A stretch of 64,000 bases of DNA from Bermanella sp047621325 (GCA_047621325.1 JBLHLT010000012.1:1-64000), one strand, 5' to 3'. Shown: positions 8,442 to 18,317, counted from the stretch's first letter. Numbers and translations are program-made. Notes: generated by a model from the sequence alone, not told the origin.

Positions 8442-9335
8442 TTATGCAAACTTAGTGGCGTCAATACGCACCCAGCCATCTTCTTCTTTTATTAAATTAA
8501 TGGTGCAATTTTCAGCGTAAGCATCGGCGACTTCTTGTGCTTGGCTGGCTAAAATACCAGAAAGTACTAACAGCCCACCGGGTAACAAGTAAGACAGAAT
8601 CGACTTTTTTAGTTCGACTAATGGTCCGGCTAAAATATTCGCCAGTACCATGTCGGCTTTGTAATTAGGGGCGTCTTCTGGCAAATAAAATGCAACAGTG
8701 TCCATGCTGACATGGTTGCGTTCTGTGTTTTCGTTACTGGCTAAAATGGCTTGTGGGTCGATGTCGATGCCCACTAAGTGTTTGGCCCCTAAGATCATGG
8801 CGGCCACCCCTAAGATGCCAGAACCACATCCGAAGTCCACCACGGTTTTACCGCTAACATCTTGGCCATCTAACCATTTAAGGCAAAGTGCGGTGGTTGG
8901 GTGGGTGCCGGTGCCAAAGGCTAGGCCTGGGTCTAATCTTAAATTGACGGCATTTGGGTCTGTGGGTTCTAGCCAGCTTGGGCAGATCCATAAACGTTTA
9001 CCAAATGGCATGGGTTTAAAGGTGTCCATCCATTCGCGAATCCAGTCTTTGTCTTCAACCAACTCTAACTTGTAGCTCGGGAATGGTTTGTCGTATTCGG
9101 CTTGATAGATAGCAGCAAGTTGCTGCATTTGTACATCGACAGGTTGCTCGGCATCAAACAACGCCCATAAATTCACGTTGTCCCAAAGTGGCGTGGTGCC
9201 CAAAGGTGGTTCATAAATGGGCTGATTAGCGCCATCGCGCATGGTCACGGCTTGAGCGCCGATGGCCATTAACAGGTCTTCGATCTCTGCACTTTGATCG
9301 GCAGTAATGTCTACGATGGCTTGTATCCAGGGCAT
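8442..9335 (-). CDS. prmA: Ribosomal protein L11 methyltransferase
   Basis: SAM-dependent enzyme that trimethylates lysines and the N-terminus of L11. The 297 residues start MPWIQAIVDI, with an N-terminal substrate-recognition domain (about 1-55). The Rossmann methyltransferase domain carries VVDFGCGSGILGVAAM and GIDIDPQA, with NILAGPL as motif IV. It lies 11 bases after accC on the same strand, in the aroQ-accB-accC-prmA-DUF3426 run. Confidence 0.96.
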   Translation of the reverse strand: MPWIQAIVDITADQSAEIEDLLMAIGAQAVTMRDGANQPIYEPPLGTTPLWDNVNLWALFDAEQPVDVQMQQLAAIYQAEYDKPFPSYKLELVEDKDWIREWMDTFKPMPFGKRLWICPSWLEPTDPNAVNLRLDPGLAFGTGTHPTTALCLKWLDGQDVSGKTVVDFGCGSGILGVAAMILGAKHLVGIDIDPQAILASNENTERNHVSMDTVAFYLPEDAPNYKADMVLANILAGPLVELKKSILSYLLPGGLLVLSGILASQAQEVADAYAENCTINLIKEEDGWVRIDATKFA

Positions 9336-9346
9336 GGTTCTATCTT

Positions 9347-10699
9347 TTATGTCGTTGTGTTGGCCAGTTTATTGGTCAGGAAGTGAATGTCGACACTGCC
9401 TTGCTGAAACTGGGAGCTACGGATGAGTTCTTGCTGTAATGGAATGTTGCTGCGTATTCCATTGATGACGATTTCATCCAGTGCATTGCGCATACGCAAG
9501 CGCGCACTTTCTCTATCAGGCCCGTAACTAATGACTTTCGCCACCAGTGAGTCGTAATAGGGCGGCACACTATAGCCATTATAAAGGTGAGAATCTACTC
9601 TAATCCCTAGGCCGCCGGGGGCGTGGAATAGGTTGACGGTGCCTGGGCTTGGGGTGAACGTTTTTGGGTCTTCAGCGTTAATGCGGCACTCAATGGCGTG
9701 CCCTTTAATTTCAATATCACTTTGCTTGAAAGATAAGCCCATGCCAGATGCAATTAATAGCTGCTCTTTAATAATGTCGACACCAGTGACAAGCTCACTA
9801 ACGGGGTGCTCGACTTGCACACGGGTATTCATTTCAATAAAGAAAAACTCGCCGTCTTGGTATAAAAACTCAAACGTGCCTGCACCTTCGTAGCCAATAT
9901 CAATACAGGCTTGCACACAGCGCTTAGCGACTTTATTACGGATTTTTTCTGGGATATTCGGTGCCGGGGCTTCTTCAATGATTTTTTGGTTGCGACGTTG
10001 AATCGAACAATCGCGATCACCAAGGTGAATAGCGTGGCCATTGCCATCGGCCAATACTTGAATCTCAATGTGACGAGGGGTTTCTAAGAATTTTTCTAAA
10101 TAGACTTTATCGCTGCCAAAGGCGGCTTTGGCTTCACTTTGGGTCAGGTAAATCGCGTTTGAAAGGGCCGCTTCGCTGTGGACGACTTTCATACCACGAC
10201 CACCCCCACCGGCGGCGGCTTTGATAATCACGGGGTAGCCAATTTCATCGGCCAGTTTTTTAATGTTGGTTTTGGAGGTGATGGCACCGGTGCCGGGTAC
10301 CGTAGGGATACCGGCTTTTTTCATGGCGTCTCGTGCGGCCACTTTGTCGCCCATAATGCGGATAACCGCAGCGCTTGGGCCAATAAATTTAAAACCGGAC
10401 TTTTCAACTTGTTCTGCAAAGTCAGCGCTTTCGGCTAAAAAACCGTAACCCGGATGAATGGCGGTGGCGTCGGTGACTTCTGCTGCACTTAAAATAGCGG
10501 CGGCATTTAAGTAGCTGTCTTTTGAATTGTTTGGGCCAATGCAGACGCTTTCATCGGCTAAACGCACGTGCATGAGGTCGCGGTCAACGCTGGAGTGCAC
10601 CGCTACCGTACGAATGCCCATTTCTTTACAGGCGCGCAAAATACGAAGGGCGATTTCACCGCGGTTCGCGATAACGATTTTTTTCAATAAGCTGGCCAT
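9347..10699 (-). CDS. accC: Acetyl-CoA carboxylase, biotin carboxylase subunit
   Basis: ATP-grasp enzyme that carboxylates biotin on AccB with bicarbonate, starting fatty acid synthesis. The 450 residues are standard length. KIVIANRGEIALRI is at the N-terminus, HPGYGFLAE near 80, the ATP-binding glycine loop AAAGGGGRGMK near 160, and EMNTRVQVEHPVSE near 290. It follows accB after 24 bases, so the two are almost certainly co-transcribed. Confidence 0.98.
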   Translation of the reverse strand: MASLLKKIVIANRGEIALRILRACKEMGIRTVAVHSSVDRDLMHVRLADESVCIGPNNSKDSYLNAAAILSAAEVTDATAIHPGYGFLAESADFAEQVEKSGFKFIGPSAAVIRIMGDKVAARDAMKKAGIPTVPGTGAITSKTNIKKLADEIGYPVIIKAAAGGGGRGMKVVHSEAALSNAIYLTQSEAKAAFGSDKVYLEKFLETPRHIEIQVLADGNGHAIHLGDRDCSIQRRNQKIIEEAPAPNIPEKIRNKVAKRCVQACIDIGYEGAGTFEFLYQDGEFFFIEMNTRVQVEHPVSELVTGVDIIKEQLLIASGMGLSFKQSDIEIKGHAIECRINAEDPKTFTPSPGTVNLFHAPGGLGIRVDSHLYNGYSVPPYYDSLVAKVISYGPDRESARLRMRNALDEIVINGIRSNIPLQQELIRSSQFQQGSVDIHFLTNKLANTTT

Positions 10700-10723
10700 G
10701 ATATTCCTTGCACAAGCCCGAGG

Positions 10724-11155
10724 CTAAACGATGGTGAATAAGGCTTGGTCGAATTCAACCGGCTGGCCGTCTTCACTTAAAATCGCTTCAATCACACCGG
10801 ATTTATCGGCTTCGATTTGGTTCATCATTTTCATGGCTTCAATGATGCAAATCACATCGCCTTTTTTAACCGCTTGGCCTACTTCAACAAAGGCCGGTGA
10901 ACTTGGGCTTGGGCTACGATAAAGCGTGCCCACCATTGGCGATTTTACTAAATGGCCAGAGTGTTTGGGTGTGCTTTCTGTTTTTGCTTTTGGTTCTGGC
11001 GCGGTCACTGGCTGTGAAACGTGTACGGGTGCAGCAACGGTTTGTGTTAACTCTCGCTTGAGCAGAATGCGGCTGTCTTTATCTGTGATGTCTAGTTCAG
11101 ATAAAGAAGAGGCTTCCATGAGGGCGATAATTTTTTCGAGTTGTTTAATATCCAT
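10724..11155 (-). CDS. accB: Acetyl-CoA carboxylase biotin carboxyl carrier protein
   Basis: 143-residue carrier that holds biotin. The N-terminal part (about 1-65) is flexible and rich in P, A, T and K. The C-terminal biotinyl domain (about 68-143) has the biotin-attachment motif EAMKMMNQIEAD, the first lysine of AMKM being the modified one. It lies between aroQ (11-base spacer) and accC. Confidence 0.98.
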   Translation of the reverse strand: MDIKQLEKIIALMEASSLSELDITDKDSRILLKRELTQTVAAPVHVSQPVTAPEPKAKTESTPKHSGHLVKSPMVGTLYRSPSPSSPAFVEVGQAVKKGDVICIIEAMKMMNQIEADKSGVIEAILSEDGQPVEFDQALFTIV

Positions 11156-11166
11156 GGGGAGCCTGT

Positions 11167-11613
11167 TTATTTTTGTTTGTTAAGTAAGTTCATGGCGCTT
11201 TGTAAGGCAAGTTGATAACCCTGAATACCTAAGCCACAAATCACGCCAACGGCGACGTCGCTGAAAAAGCTGTGGTGACGAAATTCTTCACGGGCATGCA
11301 CGTTTGAAATGTGAACTTCGATGAAGGGAATGTTCACCCCCATGATGGCGTCGCGAATGGCCACACTGGTGTGGGTGAAGGCGGCTGGATTGATAATAAT
11401 AAAATCGATGCCTTCAGTGCGGGCTTCATGAATGCGTTCAATGATTTCGTATTCGGCATTGCTTTGTAGAGTTAAAAGGTGATGACCGTTTTCTTTTGCT
11501 AGTTGAATCAAACCTTCGTTCACGTCGTCTAGTGTGTCAGAGCCATAAATTTCTGGTTCACGAGTGCCAAGTAAATTTAAGTTAGGGCCATGCAGAACCA
11601 GTATCGACGCCAT
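11167..11613 (-). CDS. aroQ: Type II 3-dehydroquinate dehydratase
   Basis: Dodecameric type II dehydroquinase of the shikimate pathway, 148 residues. Conserved parts are LHGPNLNLLGTREPEIYG near the N-terminus, the active-site loop and tyrosine around SNAEYEIIERIHEA, NPAAFTHTSVAIRDA, and EVHISNVHAREEFRHHS. It is the first gene of the aroQ-accB-accC run, as in Pseudomonas. Confidence 0.97.
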   Translation of the reverse strand: MASILVLHGPNLNLLGTREPEIYGSDTLDDVNEGLIQLAKENGHHLLTLQSNAEYEIIERIHEARTEGIDFIIINPAAFTHTSVAIRDAIMGVNIPFIEVHISNVHAREEFRHHSFFSDVAVGVICGLGIQGYQLALQSAMNLLNKQK

Positions 11614-11742
11614 AATGTGAACTCATAAATAAGTAGAAAGAAATTCACTTTAGTTTGCCTAATGGTATGGGTGCTGTCTAGCGCCTAAGGGTAAAAGCCT
11701 TAAAGGGTTCACAGCTTTTATTGAGATAAGGCGGATAACCGA

Positions 11743-13350
11743 TTATTCGACGTAGATTTGTACGTTGTTGCGACCTTGTTTTTTTGCCATGTACAGGGCT
11801 TGGTCTGCGTGCTCAATAATGTTGTCGGTATTGTGTCCGTTGAAGCGACAGACGCCGCATGAAAAACTCACTTGGAATTCTTTATTGTCGGCGTTGTGAT
11901 TCAGCTGGCTGAAAACCTCACGAATATTATCCATGATGGTCACCGCTTGTGTGGCATCGGTGTCGGGTAAAATCACCGCAAACTCTTCACCGCCATAGCG
12001 ACCAATGCTGTCTGACACGCGTAAGCGCTGCTTTAAAAATTGCGATAACGCAAGAATGACCTTATCACCAATCGGGTGGCCGTAGTTGTCGTTTACCTGC
12101 TTAAAAAAATCTATATCGATCATGGCAAAACATAACGGCTGTTGCTTGTCTTTGGCTTGTCGACAGGCTTGTTTGAGCTTATCTAAAATATAGGTGTGAT
12201 TAAAAAGCCCAGTTAGGCTGTCTTTGACGATGAGGTTATTCAGCACCCTTGCTCGGCTCACTCGGTTTTGCACGGTAATGGCTAAATGATCGGGGTTAAT
12301 CGGTTTTGTCAGAAAATCATCGCCCCCTTGGCTCATGGCTTTTAATTGAATATCGACATTCCCTTCACCTGATAAAAATAATATGGGCACGCCGATATAT
12401 TGCGACTGTTGGCGAATCACCCCAGCGACCTCGGTGCCGCTGCAACTGGGCATATACATGTCCATGACGATGATCTCAGGCTGAAACTCCTCAAGCGCGC
12501 TCAAAATAAGTAATGGGTCGGTAATCACATGGGTTTCCATACCGGCTTTGGTCAGGACTTTGTCGCAGAAAAAAGCTTGGCTTTTAGAGTCTTCGACAAT
12601 CAGTACTTTGTATACGGGTTCGGGTATGGGGGAGGCGTATTTCTCTAAGGCGCGAATTAATTGGCTGGTGTCGGGTTTGACAAAAAAGCGCAAGCCACCT
12701 GCGCGCTGTGCTTCGAGACGTTGCTCTATGCTGGCGGTTTCTTCTTGGGTAATAAAGATCATTGGGGCGTCAGGCTGCTTTAATTTCACAAAGTGGCTCA
12801 TGAGCTCTAACCCGTTGTGTTCTCTGACAAAGTGGATGTCGGTGATGAATGCGCCGGGTTTGTATTCCTCTTGTAGACGATAGAAATGGTTGTTGTCATT
12901 GGCCACGATACTGATCATATCGAAATGACTGAGTTGATCGGTGAGTTTTTCAGCATAGTCAGCCGATACCGCCAGAATAATGGGCCGAGCAGTGGGGATA
13001 TGTTTAATGTCTTTATCATCGCTGTGTCGTAATGAGCTTTGGCTTAATTCATCTATAACGGCTTGCACGGTTTGTTGCAGCGGCTCATCTATATTGGCTT
13101 GGGTTTGAGCATCTCTTAGTAACTCTAGAATCTGCAATGCGTGATCATGCTGGTGATGAATATTAAAGCGCAGGCTATGGCGCATGAGCTTTTCGCACTC
13201 GGTGATGAGCTTAGGTAGGTGCTCTACTTTTAGCCCAAGTTCACAGCTGGCTCGCCAAAGATTGAGCAGCACGCGGATTTGATTGCTCACCCGGCTGGCA
13301 AAGTGCCGTTTTAAGGCATTTGAGGCAGACTCTTTTTCGATGGGGTTCAT
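11743..13350 (-). CDS. Two-receiver response regulator with GGDEF domain
   Basis: 535 residues. The N-terminal 110 residues are helical, possibly Hpt-like. A first receiver domain (about 125-240) keeps an aspartate in FITDIHF. A second (about 247-365) has LIVEDSKSQ, the phosphoacceptor in IIVMDMYMP, and FLTKPI. The GGDEF domain (about 370-535) carries the active form GGEEF and DSLTGLFNH. It should make cyclic di-GMP under two-component control. No kinase gene adjoins it. The lapG-lapD pair, whose product LapD reads c-di-GMP, starts 150 bases away in the opposite direction. Confidence 0.9.
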   Translation of the reverse strand: MNPIEKESASNALKRHFASRVSNQIRVLLNLWRASCELGLKVEHLPKLITECEKLMRHSLRFNIHHQHDHALQILELLRDAQTQANIDEPLQQTVQAVIDELSQSSLRHSDDKDIKHIPTARPIILAVSADYAEKLTDQLSHFDMISIVANDNNHFYRLQEEYKPGAFITDIHFVREHNGLELMSHFVKLKQPDAPMIFITQEETASIEQRLEAQRAGGLRFFVKPDTSQLIRALEKYASPIPEPVYKVLIVEDSKSQAFFCDKVLTKAGMETHVITDPLLILSALEEFQPEIIVMDMYMPSCSGTEVAGVIRQQSQYIGVPILFLSGEGNVDIQLKAMSQGGDDFLTKPINPDHLAITVQNRVSRARVLNNLIVKDSLTGLFNHTYILDKLKQACRQAKDKQQPLCFAMIDIDFFKQVNDNYGHPIGDKVILALSQFLKQRLRVSDSIGRYGGEEFAVILPDTDATQAVTIMDNIREVFSQLNHNADNKEFQVSFSCGVCRFNGHNTDNIIEHADQALYMAKKQGRNNVQIYVE

Positions 13351-13499
13351 GGCGGACCTGAATCAATCTTCATACATTCACTTTAGCAAGTATTTGCAGA
13401 GATGACGTGAGACGTTGCTGGATTGAGAACTTGGTATGAATTAGTCCAACAAATGGCCAACCTTCTCCTATAGTTAAAGATTATTACCATTGTTTTGAG

Positions 13500-14234
13500 A
13501 TGTACTGTGTTATGGCGTCACAGGGAATGTATCGACAAGTCGTATTTGCACTGGTGCTGGCTTTGGCCATGGTGTGTCTGGCGGTTGCACAGGGGAATCA
13601 GCGACTGCTCGGGGCCGCAATGGCTAAGCAAGTAGAATCGTTATTTGGCGACAAGGGTAAGCAGGCGTTGTTGCAGTGGGCGCAATTTATCGTAAGCCAA
13701 GGTGACGAGTATAAAGCAGATAAAGAGCAGCAAACATTGGTTAAAGTGAATCACTACTTCAATACTCGTATGGCCTTTGTGAGTGATGAGCAGCACTGGA
13801 AAAAACAAGATTATTGGGCAACGCCGCTAGAATCCCTTACGACTCAAGCAGGTGACTGTGAAGACTATGTGATTGCTAAGTATTTTTCATTAATCCAGGC
13901 GGGAGTGGAGCAAGAGAAGCTGCGCATCACCTATGTAAAGGCGCTAAAGTTAAATCAGGCACATATGGTGCTAGCGTATTATGCGACGCCAAAAAGTGAT
14001 CCTTTAATACTGGACAATATTAACCCTAAAATTTTGCCTGCCTCAAAGCGTCGGGACTTGGCCCCCGTTTATAGTTTCAATGGCATGGGCATGTGGATTG
14101 AGCGCCAACAAGGCACCAGCATTAAAGTGGGCAGTGCTAGTCGCTTAAGCATGTGGATGGATGTACTGTTACGCATGCAACAACAAGGCTTGCAACCTTG
14201 GTTAGATTTGCCCAATACGAAACCAATACAATAA
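13500..14234 (+). CDS. lapG: LapG-type periplasmic cysteine protease
   Basis: Bacterial transglutaminase-like cysteine protease that cuts the N-terminal anchor of large LapA-type adhesins when c-di-GMP is low. An N-terminal signal or anchor helix (about 12-30) directs it to the periplasm. The catalytic triad is visible: C120 in AGDCEDY, H155 in NQAHMVL and D172 in LILDNIN. The 244-residue length fits the family. It sits 16 bases before lapD. An internal ATG four codons on is a possible alternative start. Confidence 0.95.
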   Translation: MYCVMASQGMYRQVVFALVLALAMVCLAVAQGNQRLLGAAMAKQVESLFGDKGKQALLQWAQFIVSQGDEYKADKEQQTLVKVNHYFNTRMAFVSDEQHWKKQDYWATPLESLTTQAGDCEDYVIAKYFSLIQAGVEQEKLRITYVKALKLNQAHMVLAYYATPKSDPLILDNINPKILPASKRRDLAPVYSFNGMGMWIERQQGTSIKVGSASRLSMWMDVLLRMQQQGLQPWLDLPNTKPIQ

Positions 14235-14250
14235 CAATTAGGCCGTCACT

Positions 14251-16236
14251 ATGAGTATTCGTCGACAACTCGCCCTTTATATTGGACTGCTAATGGTGGT
14301 GATACTATCGGGCAATTTATTGCTTAATATCATCAACTTAAAAACACATTTTGAACAACAACTGCAAGCGCGGGCGGATGAAACAGCCACTACATTAGCG
14401 CTTACTTTGTCGCAAAGTGCTCAAACCCAAGACAATGCGTCTCTTCGCTCTATGATTGATGTGATATTTGATCGAGGGCACTTCTCCTTAGTGCGTTTTA
14501 CCTATACCGACTCTCAAGATGTTATTGAGCGTGGAGGTTCTGAAAAAATTAACGTACCCACATGGTTTAAATCAGCCATGCGCCTCACGCCTAGTTTTGC
14601 TAATACAGAAGTCATCAGTGGTTGGAATCAGCTTGGGCAGCTGAGTGTCGCCATGCACCAAGGGCCAAGTTACGAGCAGCTTTGGCGGCTAGTAAAAGCA
14701 GAGTGCGCGTGGTTTTTATTAATGACGTTTATCGTGGTCTATGGCATGCGAGTGTTGCTGATTTGGCTACTCAAACCGTTAAAACAAATTGAATCCCTTG
14801 CGCAAAAACTCTCCCACAATCAATTTGTGCATATTCATGAAAAACCCACCTCGCGCGAACTGCATAGCCTAGTGCAAGCCATGAACCACTTGAGTGACCG
14901 ACTGCACGCCAGCTTTTTAGCCCACGGGCAAACCGTGCGCAAATTACAGCATGAAACCTTTAACGATGGCTTAACCCAAGTGCTCAACAATAAAGGCTGG
15001 GACCAGTACTTATATGACTGGATGAAGCATGAACAATTCGCCCCCGGCTGGATTGCCTTGCTGCATGTGGATAACTTAAAGGCATTGAATGAAGGGCATG
15101 GCAAAGCCATTGTTGATGAGCTGTTGGTACAAATCTCAATGCAGCTAAAAACAGAGTCATCGCTGAACCATGAACACGTGGGCATTGCGCGCACTGGCGG
15201 CGGAGATTTTTGGTTGTTTAGCCCCGACCCTTTAGATAAACAATACACGGTGCGTATTGAAGCCATACATGACAGCTTGAAGCGCTTATCACTGGTGCAA
15301 CAATATAAGGCCCAGTTATTTTTTGTGGCCATGCCATTGCACGAGCCGCAGTCACCGGCCAGCCTTAAGCACCAGCTCGATTTATTATTGCAGCGCAGTA
15401 AAAATCAACAGCAAAGCTTGCTGGTGGGTGCGACGGAATATCACCCATTAACCAACTGGGTTGAATGGCAACAGCGCCTTAAAAATGCCCTAATAGACGA
15501 AAGTATTCAGCTTTACAGCCAACCGTTATTTGATGAAACCCAGAGCATCATTCAGCAAGAAATACACTGTCGATTAGTTGAAGACGATGGAGAAGAGCCG
15601 TTAATGGCCGGTTATTTTTGGCCCATGGTCGACAAGCTCAATTTATCGCAAGAATTTGATCGTCTGGTTATTCGCATGTGGCAGCGTTTATTCGAATCAC
15701 AAAAAGACAGTCATGCATTTAATGGGAAATGGGTATTAAATATAGCGGGTAAAAGCTTAAATGAGCCGAGTTTTCGGCAGTGGTTTACAGAGCATCTGAG
15801 CCAAGATCAGTTAAATAGCTTAGTGATTGAATGCAGTGAATATACGCTGGCGCACGTAACCGTAAAAACTCAAACGTGGCTGCATGAAATGAGTGAGCAA
15901 GGTTTACGCTTAAGTGTTGATCACGTGGGGACATCCGGTAAAAGTTTTGGCTTTTTGGCGCGGTTTCCGGTGTATCAAGGCAAAATTGAACGCCGTTATA
16001 TTCGTGATATTCACGCCCATAAAGACAATGCGTTTTTTGTTAGTGGCATGATTCAAGTCTTCCAAGCGCAAAGCGCATTATGTTTTGCCGAAGGTGTCGA
16101 GAAGCAAGAAGAAATTGATGCCTTAATGAAACTCGGCGTCGATGGCGTGATGGGGTATGCCGTGGGGCGGCCAACGTTATTGGAAATTCCAGCGGCTAAG
16201 ACCGATCCCGCCCATGCACCGGATGATGAGCTGTAG
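14251..16236 (+). CDS. lapD: LapD-type c-di-GMP receptor
   Basis: Inner-membrane receptor that binds c-di-GMP inside the cell and holds LapG in the periplasm, so that the adhesin is kept. 661 residues: membrane helix at about 7-27, periplasmic LapD/MoxY-type domain to about 150, second helix at about 153-175, HAMP, a degenerate GGDEF (reads RTGGGDF), and a degenerate EAL (EIH in place of EAL). Loss of both catalytic motifs is what LapD shows. It forms an operon with lapG. No LapA-like adhesin or LapBCE exporter is in this window. Confidence 0.94.
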   Translation: MSIRRQLALYIGLLMVVILSGNLLLNIINLKTHFEQQLQARADETATTLALTLSQSAQTQDNASLRSMIDVIFDRGHFSLVRFTYTDSQDVIERGGSEKINVPTWFKSAMRLTPSFANTEVISGWNQLGQLSVAMHQGPSYEQLWRLVKAECAWFLLMTFIVVYGMRVLLIWLLKPLKQIESLAQKLSHNQFVHIHEKPTSRELHSLVQAMNHLSDRLHASFLAHGQTVRKLQHETFNDGLTQVLNNKGWDQYLYDWMKHEQFAPGWIALLHVDNLKALNEGHGKAIVDELLVQISMQLKTESSLNHEHVGIARTGGGDFWLFSPDPLDKQYTVRIEAIHDSLKRLSLVQQYKAQLFFVAMPLHEPQSPASLKHQLDLLLQRSKNQQQSLLVGATEYHPLTNWVEWQQRLKNALIDESIQLYSQPLFDETQSIIQQEIHCRLVEDDGEEPLMAGYFWPMVDKLNLSQEFDRLVIRMWQRLFESQKDSHAFNGKWVLNIAGKSLNEPSFRQWFTEHLSQDQLNSLVIECSEYTLAHVTVKTQTWLHEMSEQGLRLSVDHVGTSGKSFGFLARFPVYQGKIERRYIRDIHAHKDNAFFVSGMIQVFQAQSALCFAEGVEKQEEIDALMKLGVDGVMGYAVGRPTLLEIPAAKTDPAHAPDDEL

Positions 16237-16289
16237 ATCATATTTGTGCTATTTAGCGTGATATGACAAGTCACTCCACAGAAAATGTT

Positions 16290-16298
16290 TGCTATAGT
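16290..16298 (+). promoter_or_regulatory. Extended -10 promoter element
   Basis: TGCTATAGT matches the extended -10 pattern (TGnTATAAT) and lies 36 bases before the PCuAC start. No convincing -35 is seen. Confidence 0.4.
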
Positions 16299-16333
16299 AG
16301 CGGCGCCTTTTACATATTCATTAGGGAGAAATC

Positions 16334-16798
16334 ATGGGGCGCTTTATTGCTACTGCGTTACTGTTCACCGCGTTAAGCGCACAAGCCGATCTTATTCTAT
16401 TAGATGGGCACGTTCGGGCGATGCCACCTGGTCAGCCTAATACTGCTGCATTTATGCAACTTAAAAATACCGGTAAAAACAGCATTACACTGGTAAGTGC
16501 CCAAACCACGGCCGCGCAAAAGAGTGAGTTTCATACACATTCGACAAACGACAAAGGCGTTATGTCTATGTCCCAAGTCCCCCAAATTACCATCAAGCCA
16601 GAACAAGTATTTGTGTTTAAAAGTGGAGCCCATCACGTCATGATAATGGGACTAAAACAACCATTGAAGCCAGGCACGAGTATTGATTTGTCATTACAAG
16701 ATGCTCAAGGTGCCAGCTATACTTATGATTTACCCGTGGTGTCACTTTTGAACAACGCCCCAATGAAACACGACCACCATCATCACGGTCAGGAGTAA
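16334..16798 (+). CDS. PCuAC-type periplasmic copper chaperone
   Basis: 154 residues with a signal peptide (about 1-18, ending LSAQA). The copper-binding pattern of the DUF461/PCuAC family is present: histidines in EFHTH, methionines in GVMSM, and HHVMIMG about 40 residues further. A histidine tail (KHDHHHHGQE) may add metal sites. Members deliver Cu(I) to cytochrome oxidase CuA. No oxidase gene is nearby, so the target here is inferred from the family. A good ribosome-binding site (AGGGAGA) precedes the ATG. Three bases separate it from the DUF2333 gene. Confidence 0.9.
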   Translation: MGRFIATALLFTALSAQADLILLDGHVRAMPPGQPNTAAFMQLKNTGKNSITLVSAQTTAAQKSEFHTHSTNDKGVMSMSQVPQITIKPEQVFVFKSGAHHVMIMGLKQPLKPGTSIDLSLQDAQGASYTYDLPVVSLLNNAPMKHDHHHHGQE

Positions 16799-16801
16799 AC
16801 C

Positions 16802-17827
16802 ATGTCGAAAAACAGTGAACGACTCGATCGCTTTTTAGAAGCCGGTTGGATGATGCGCGCCCTAGTGGCTTGCTTGTCTATCTACATTGTTGCCGCCGTT
16901 ATTGCCGGTATTATTTTTAGCAGTGAACCTGAGCCATTTGTGGTGACAGAGGTGGCAGCTCAGCATGCAGTGGAACATGACCGTCACCTAGCAACCGGAT
17001 ACATCACCACCATTACATTGATGGAAATTGCTCGCACATTGCTGGATAAATCCGGTGGGTATTTGAGTAACGACGTCATGCCACCGGGTTTGTGGCTCGA
17101 CAATATTCCTAGTTGGGAGTTTGGCGCATTGGTACAAGTTCGTGATTTAAGTCGCGCTTTACGTAAAGATTTTAGCCGTAGCCAAAGTCAGTCCACTGAA
17201 GATGTTGACCTTGTCATTGCCGAGCCGCAGTTCCACTTTGATAACCTATCTTGGGCATTGCCCGACACCGAAGGCGAATATCGTCGTGGTATTGAAAAGC
17301 TCAATAGCTTCGCACTGCGCTTAGCAGACAAACAGCAGGCACAAGCACAATTTTTTGCCCGTGCCGATAACCTTCGCCAGTGGCTAAAAGATGTCGAAAC
17401 ACGCTTAGGTTCGTTAAGTCAGCGTTTAAGTGCCAGCGTAGGGCAAAAACGCATTAATGTAGACTTAGCCGGCAGTAACGCGTCTAGCCAGAGCACTGAA
17501 AACGAAGATGACTTTGAAGTGAAGACACCATGGACGGAAATTGATGATGTTTTTTACGAAGCGCGCGGCAGCGCTTGGGCATTGATTCATATTCTTAAGG
17601 CCATCGAAGTAGACTTTGCCGATGTATTACACAAAAAGAATGCACTGATTAGCGTTAAGCAAATTGTGCGTGAACTCGAAGCCACTCAAGACACCGTATG
17701 GGCTCCGATGATTCTTAACGGCAGTGGTTTCGGTATGACGGCAAACCACTCACTGGTCATGGCCTCTTATATCTCACGCGCCAATGCCGGTATCATCGAT
17801 TTAAGAAGCCTGCTGTCTCAGGGATAA
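16802..17827 (+). CDS. DUF2333 family membrane protein
   Basis: 341 residues with one N-terminal membrane helix (about 18-40) and a mostly helical periplasmic part. The sequence (LDRFLEAGWMMRALVACLS, WLDNIPSWEFGALVQVRDLS, FGMTANHSLVMASYISRAN) fits the DUF2333 family, which has no known function. It is probably translated with the copper chaperone upstream, suggesting but not proving an envelope metal or respiratory role. Confidence 0.8.
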   Translation: MSKNSERLDRFLEAGWMMRALVACLSIYIVAAVIAGIIFSSEPEPFVVTEVAAQHAVEHDRHLATGYITTITLMEIARTLLDKSGGYLSNDVMPPGLWLDNIPSWEFGALVQVRDLSRALRKDFSRSQSQSTEDVDLVIAEPQFHFDNLSWALPDTEGEYRRGIEKLNSFALRLADKQQAQAQFFARADNLRQWLKDVETRLGSLSQRLSASVGQKRINVDLAGSNASSQSTENEDDFEVKTPWTEIDDVFYEARGSAWALIHILKAIEVDFADVLHKKNALISVKQIVRELEATQDTVWAPMILNGSGFGMTANHSLVMASYISRANAGIIDLRSLLSQG

Positions 17828-17840
17828 AACACCTCCTGAT

Positions 17841-17869
17841 AGTCTGAGGTCAGTTTGGCCTCAGACTTT
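17841..17869 (+). terminator. Intrinsic terminator
   Basis: GTCTGAGG and CCTCAGAC form an 8-bp stem followed by TTTTATCTTATT, 14 bases after the DUF2333 stop codon. Confidence 0.8.
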
Positions 17870-17976
17870 TATCTTATTCTGCAAATTTTTCTCCGATCAT
17901 TTACCTGTCAGCCACATATGGGAATTTTCTCATCTACACTCTAAGTATTGGCGAAATACTTAAGGAATGAGGCAAG

Positions 17977-18267
17977 ATGGACTTAGCGCAATATCAAGAA
18001 TTTGTTACGCAATTAGAGAAACGACTGCAAACCCTGCAAAATGAATACATCGAGAGCCAAAACATGGAAGCCCAATTAGTGGGCCCGTTATTGGCCCTCA
18101 CCATGTTAGTAAAAAGCGACCTATTACCCTTTGCCCAAGACCGTTATCAGGCAATTATTAAAGGGCCGCAATGGAAAATTGCCGACGATCATATTCTGCA
18201 ATTACGCCAAGACGTCGAAACCATGTTGGCAGGCCCGGGTGCTTTCATACAACGCAAACAAGGTTAG
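17977..18267 (+). CDS. Small conserved-looking helical protein, unknown function
   Basis: 96 residues, no signal peptide and no membrane helix. The first 30 residues look coiled-coil-like (QYQEFVTQLEKRLQTLQNEY). It has its own promoter region after a terminator and a start preceded by GGAATGAGG. The family is not recognised. Codon use matches neighbours, so it is likely a real gene. Confidence 0.65.
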   Translation: MDLAQYQEFVTQLEKRLQTLQNEYIESQNMEAQLVGPLLALTMLVKSDLLPFAQDRYQAIIKGPQWKIADDHILQLRQDVETMLAGPGAFIQRKQG

Positions 18268-18317
18268 TGGCTTTTACTCGATTGCGTTAAGATGCCCGCA
18301 AATTAAAGGGTACTACA

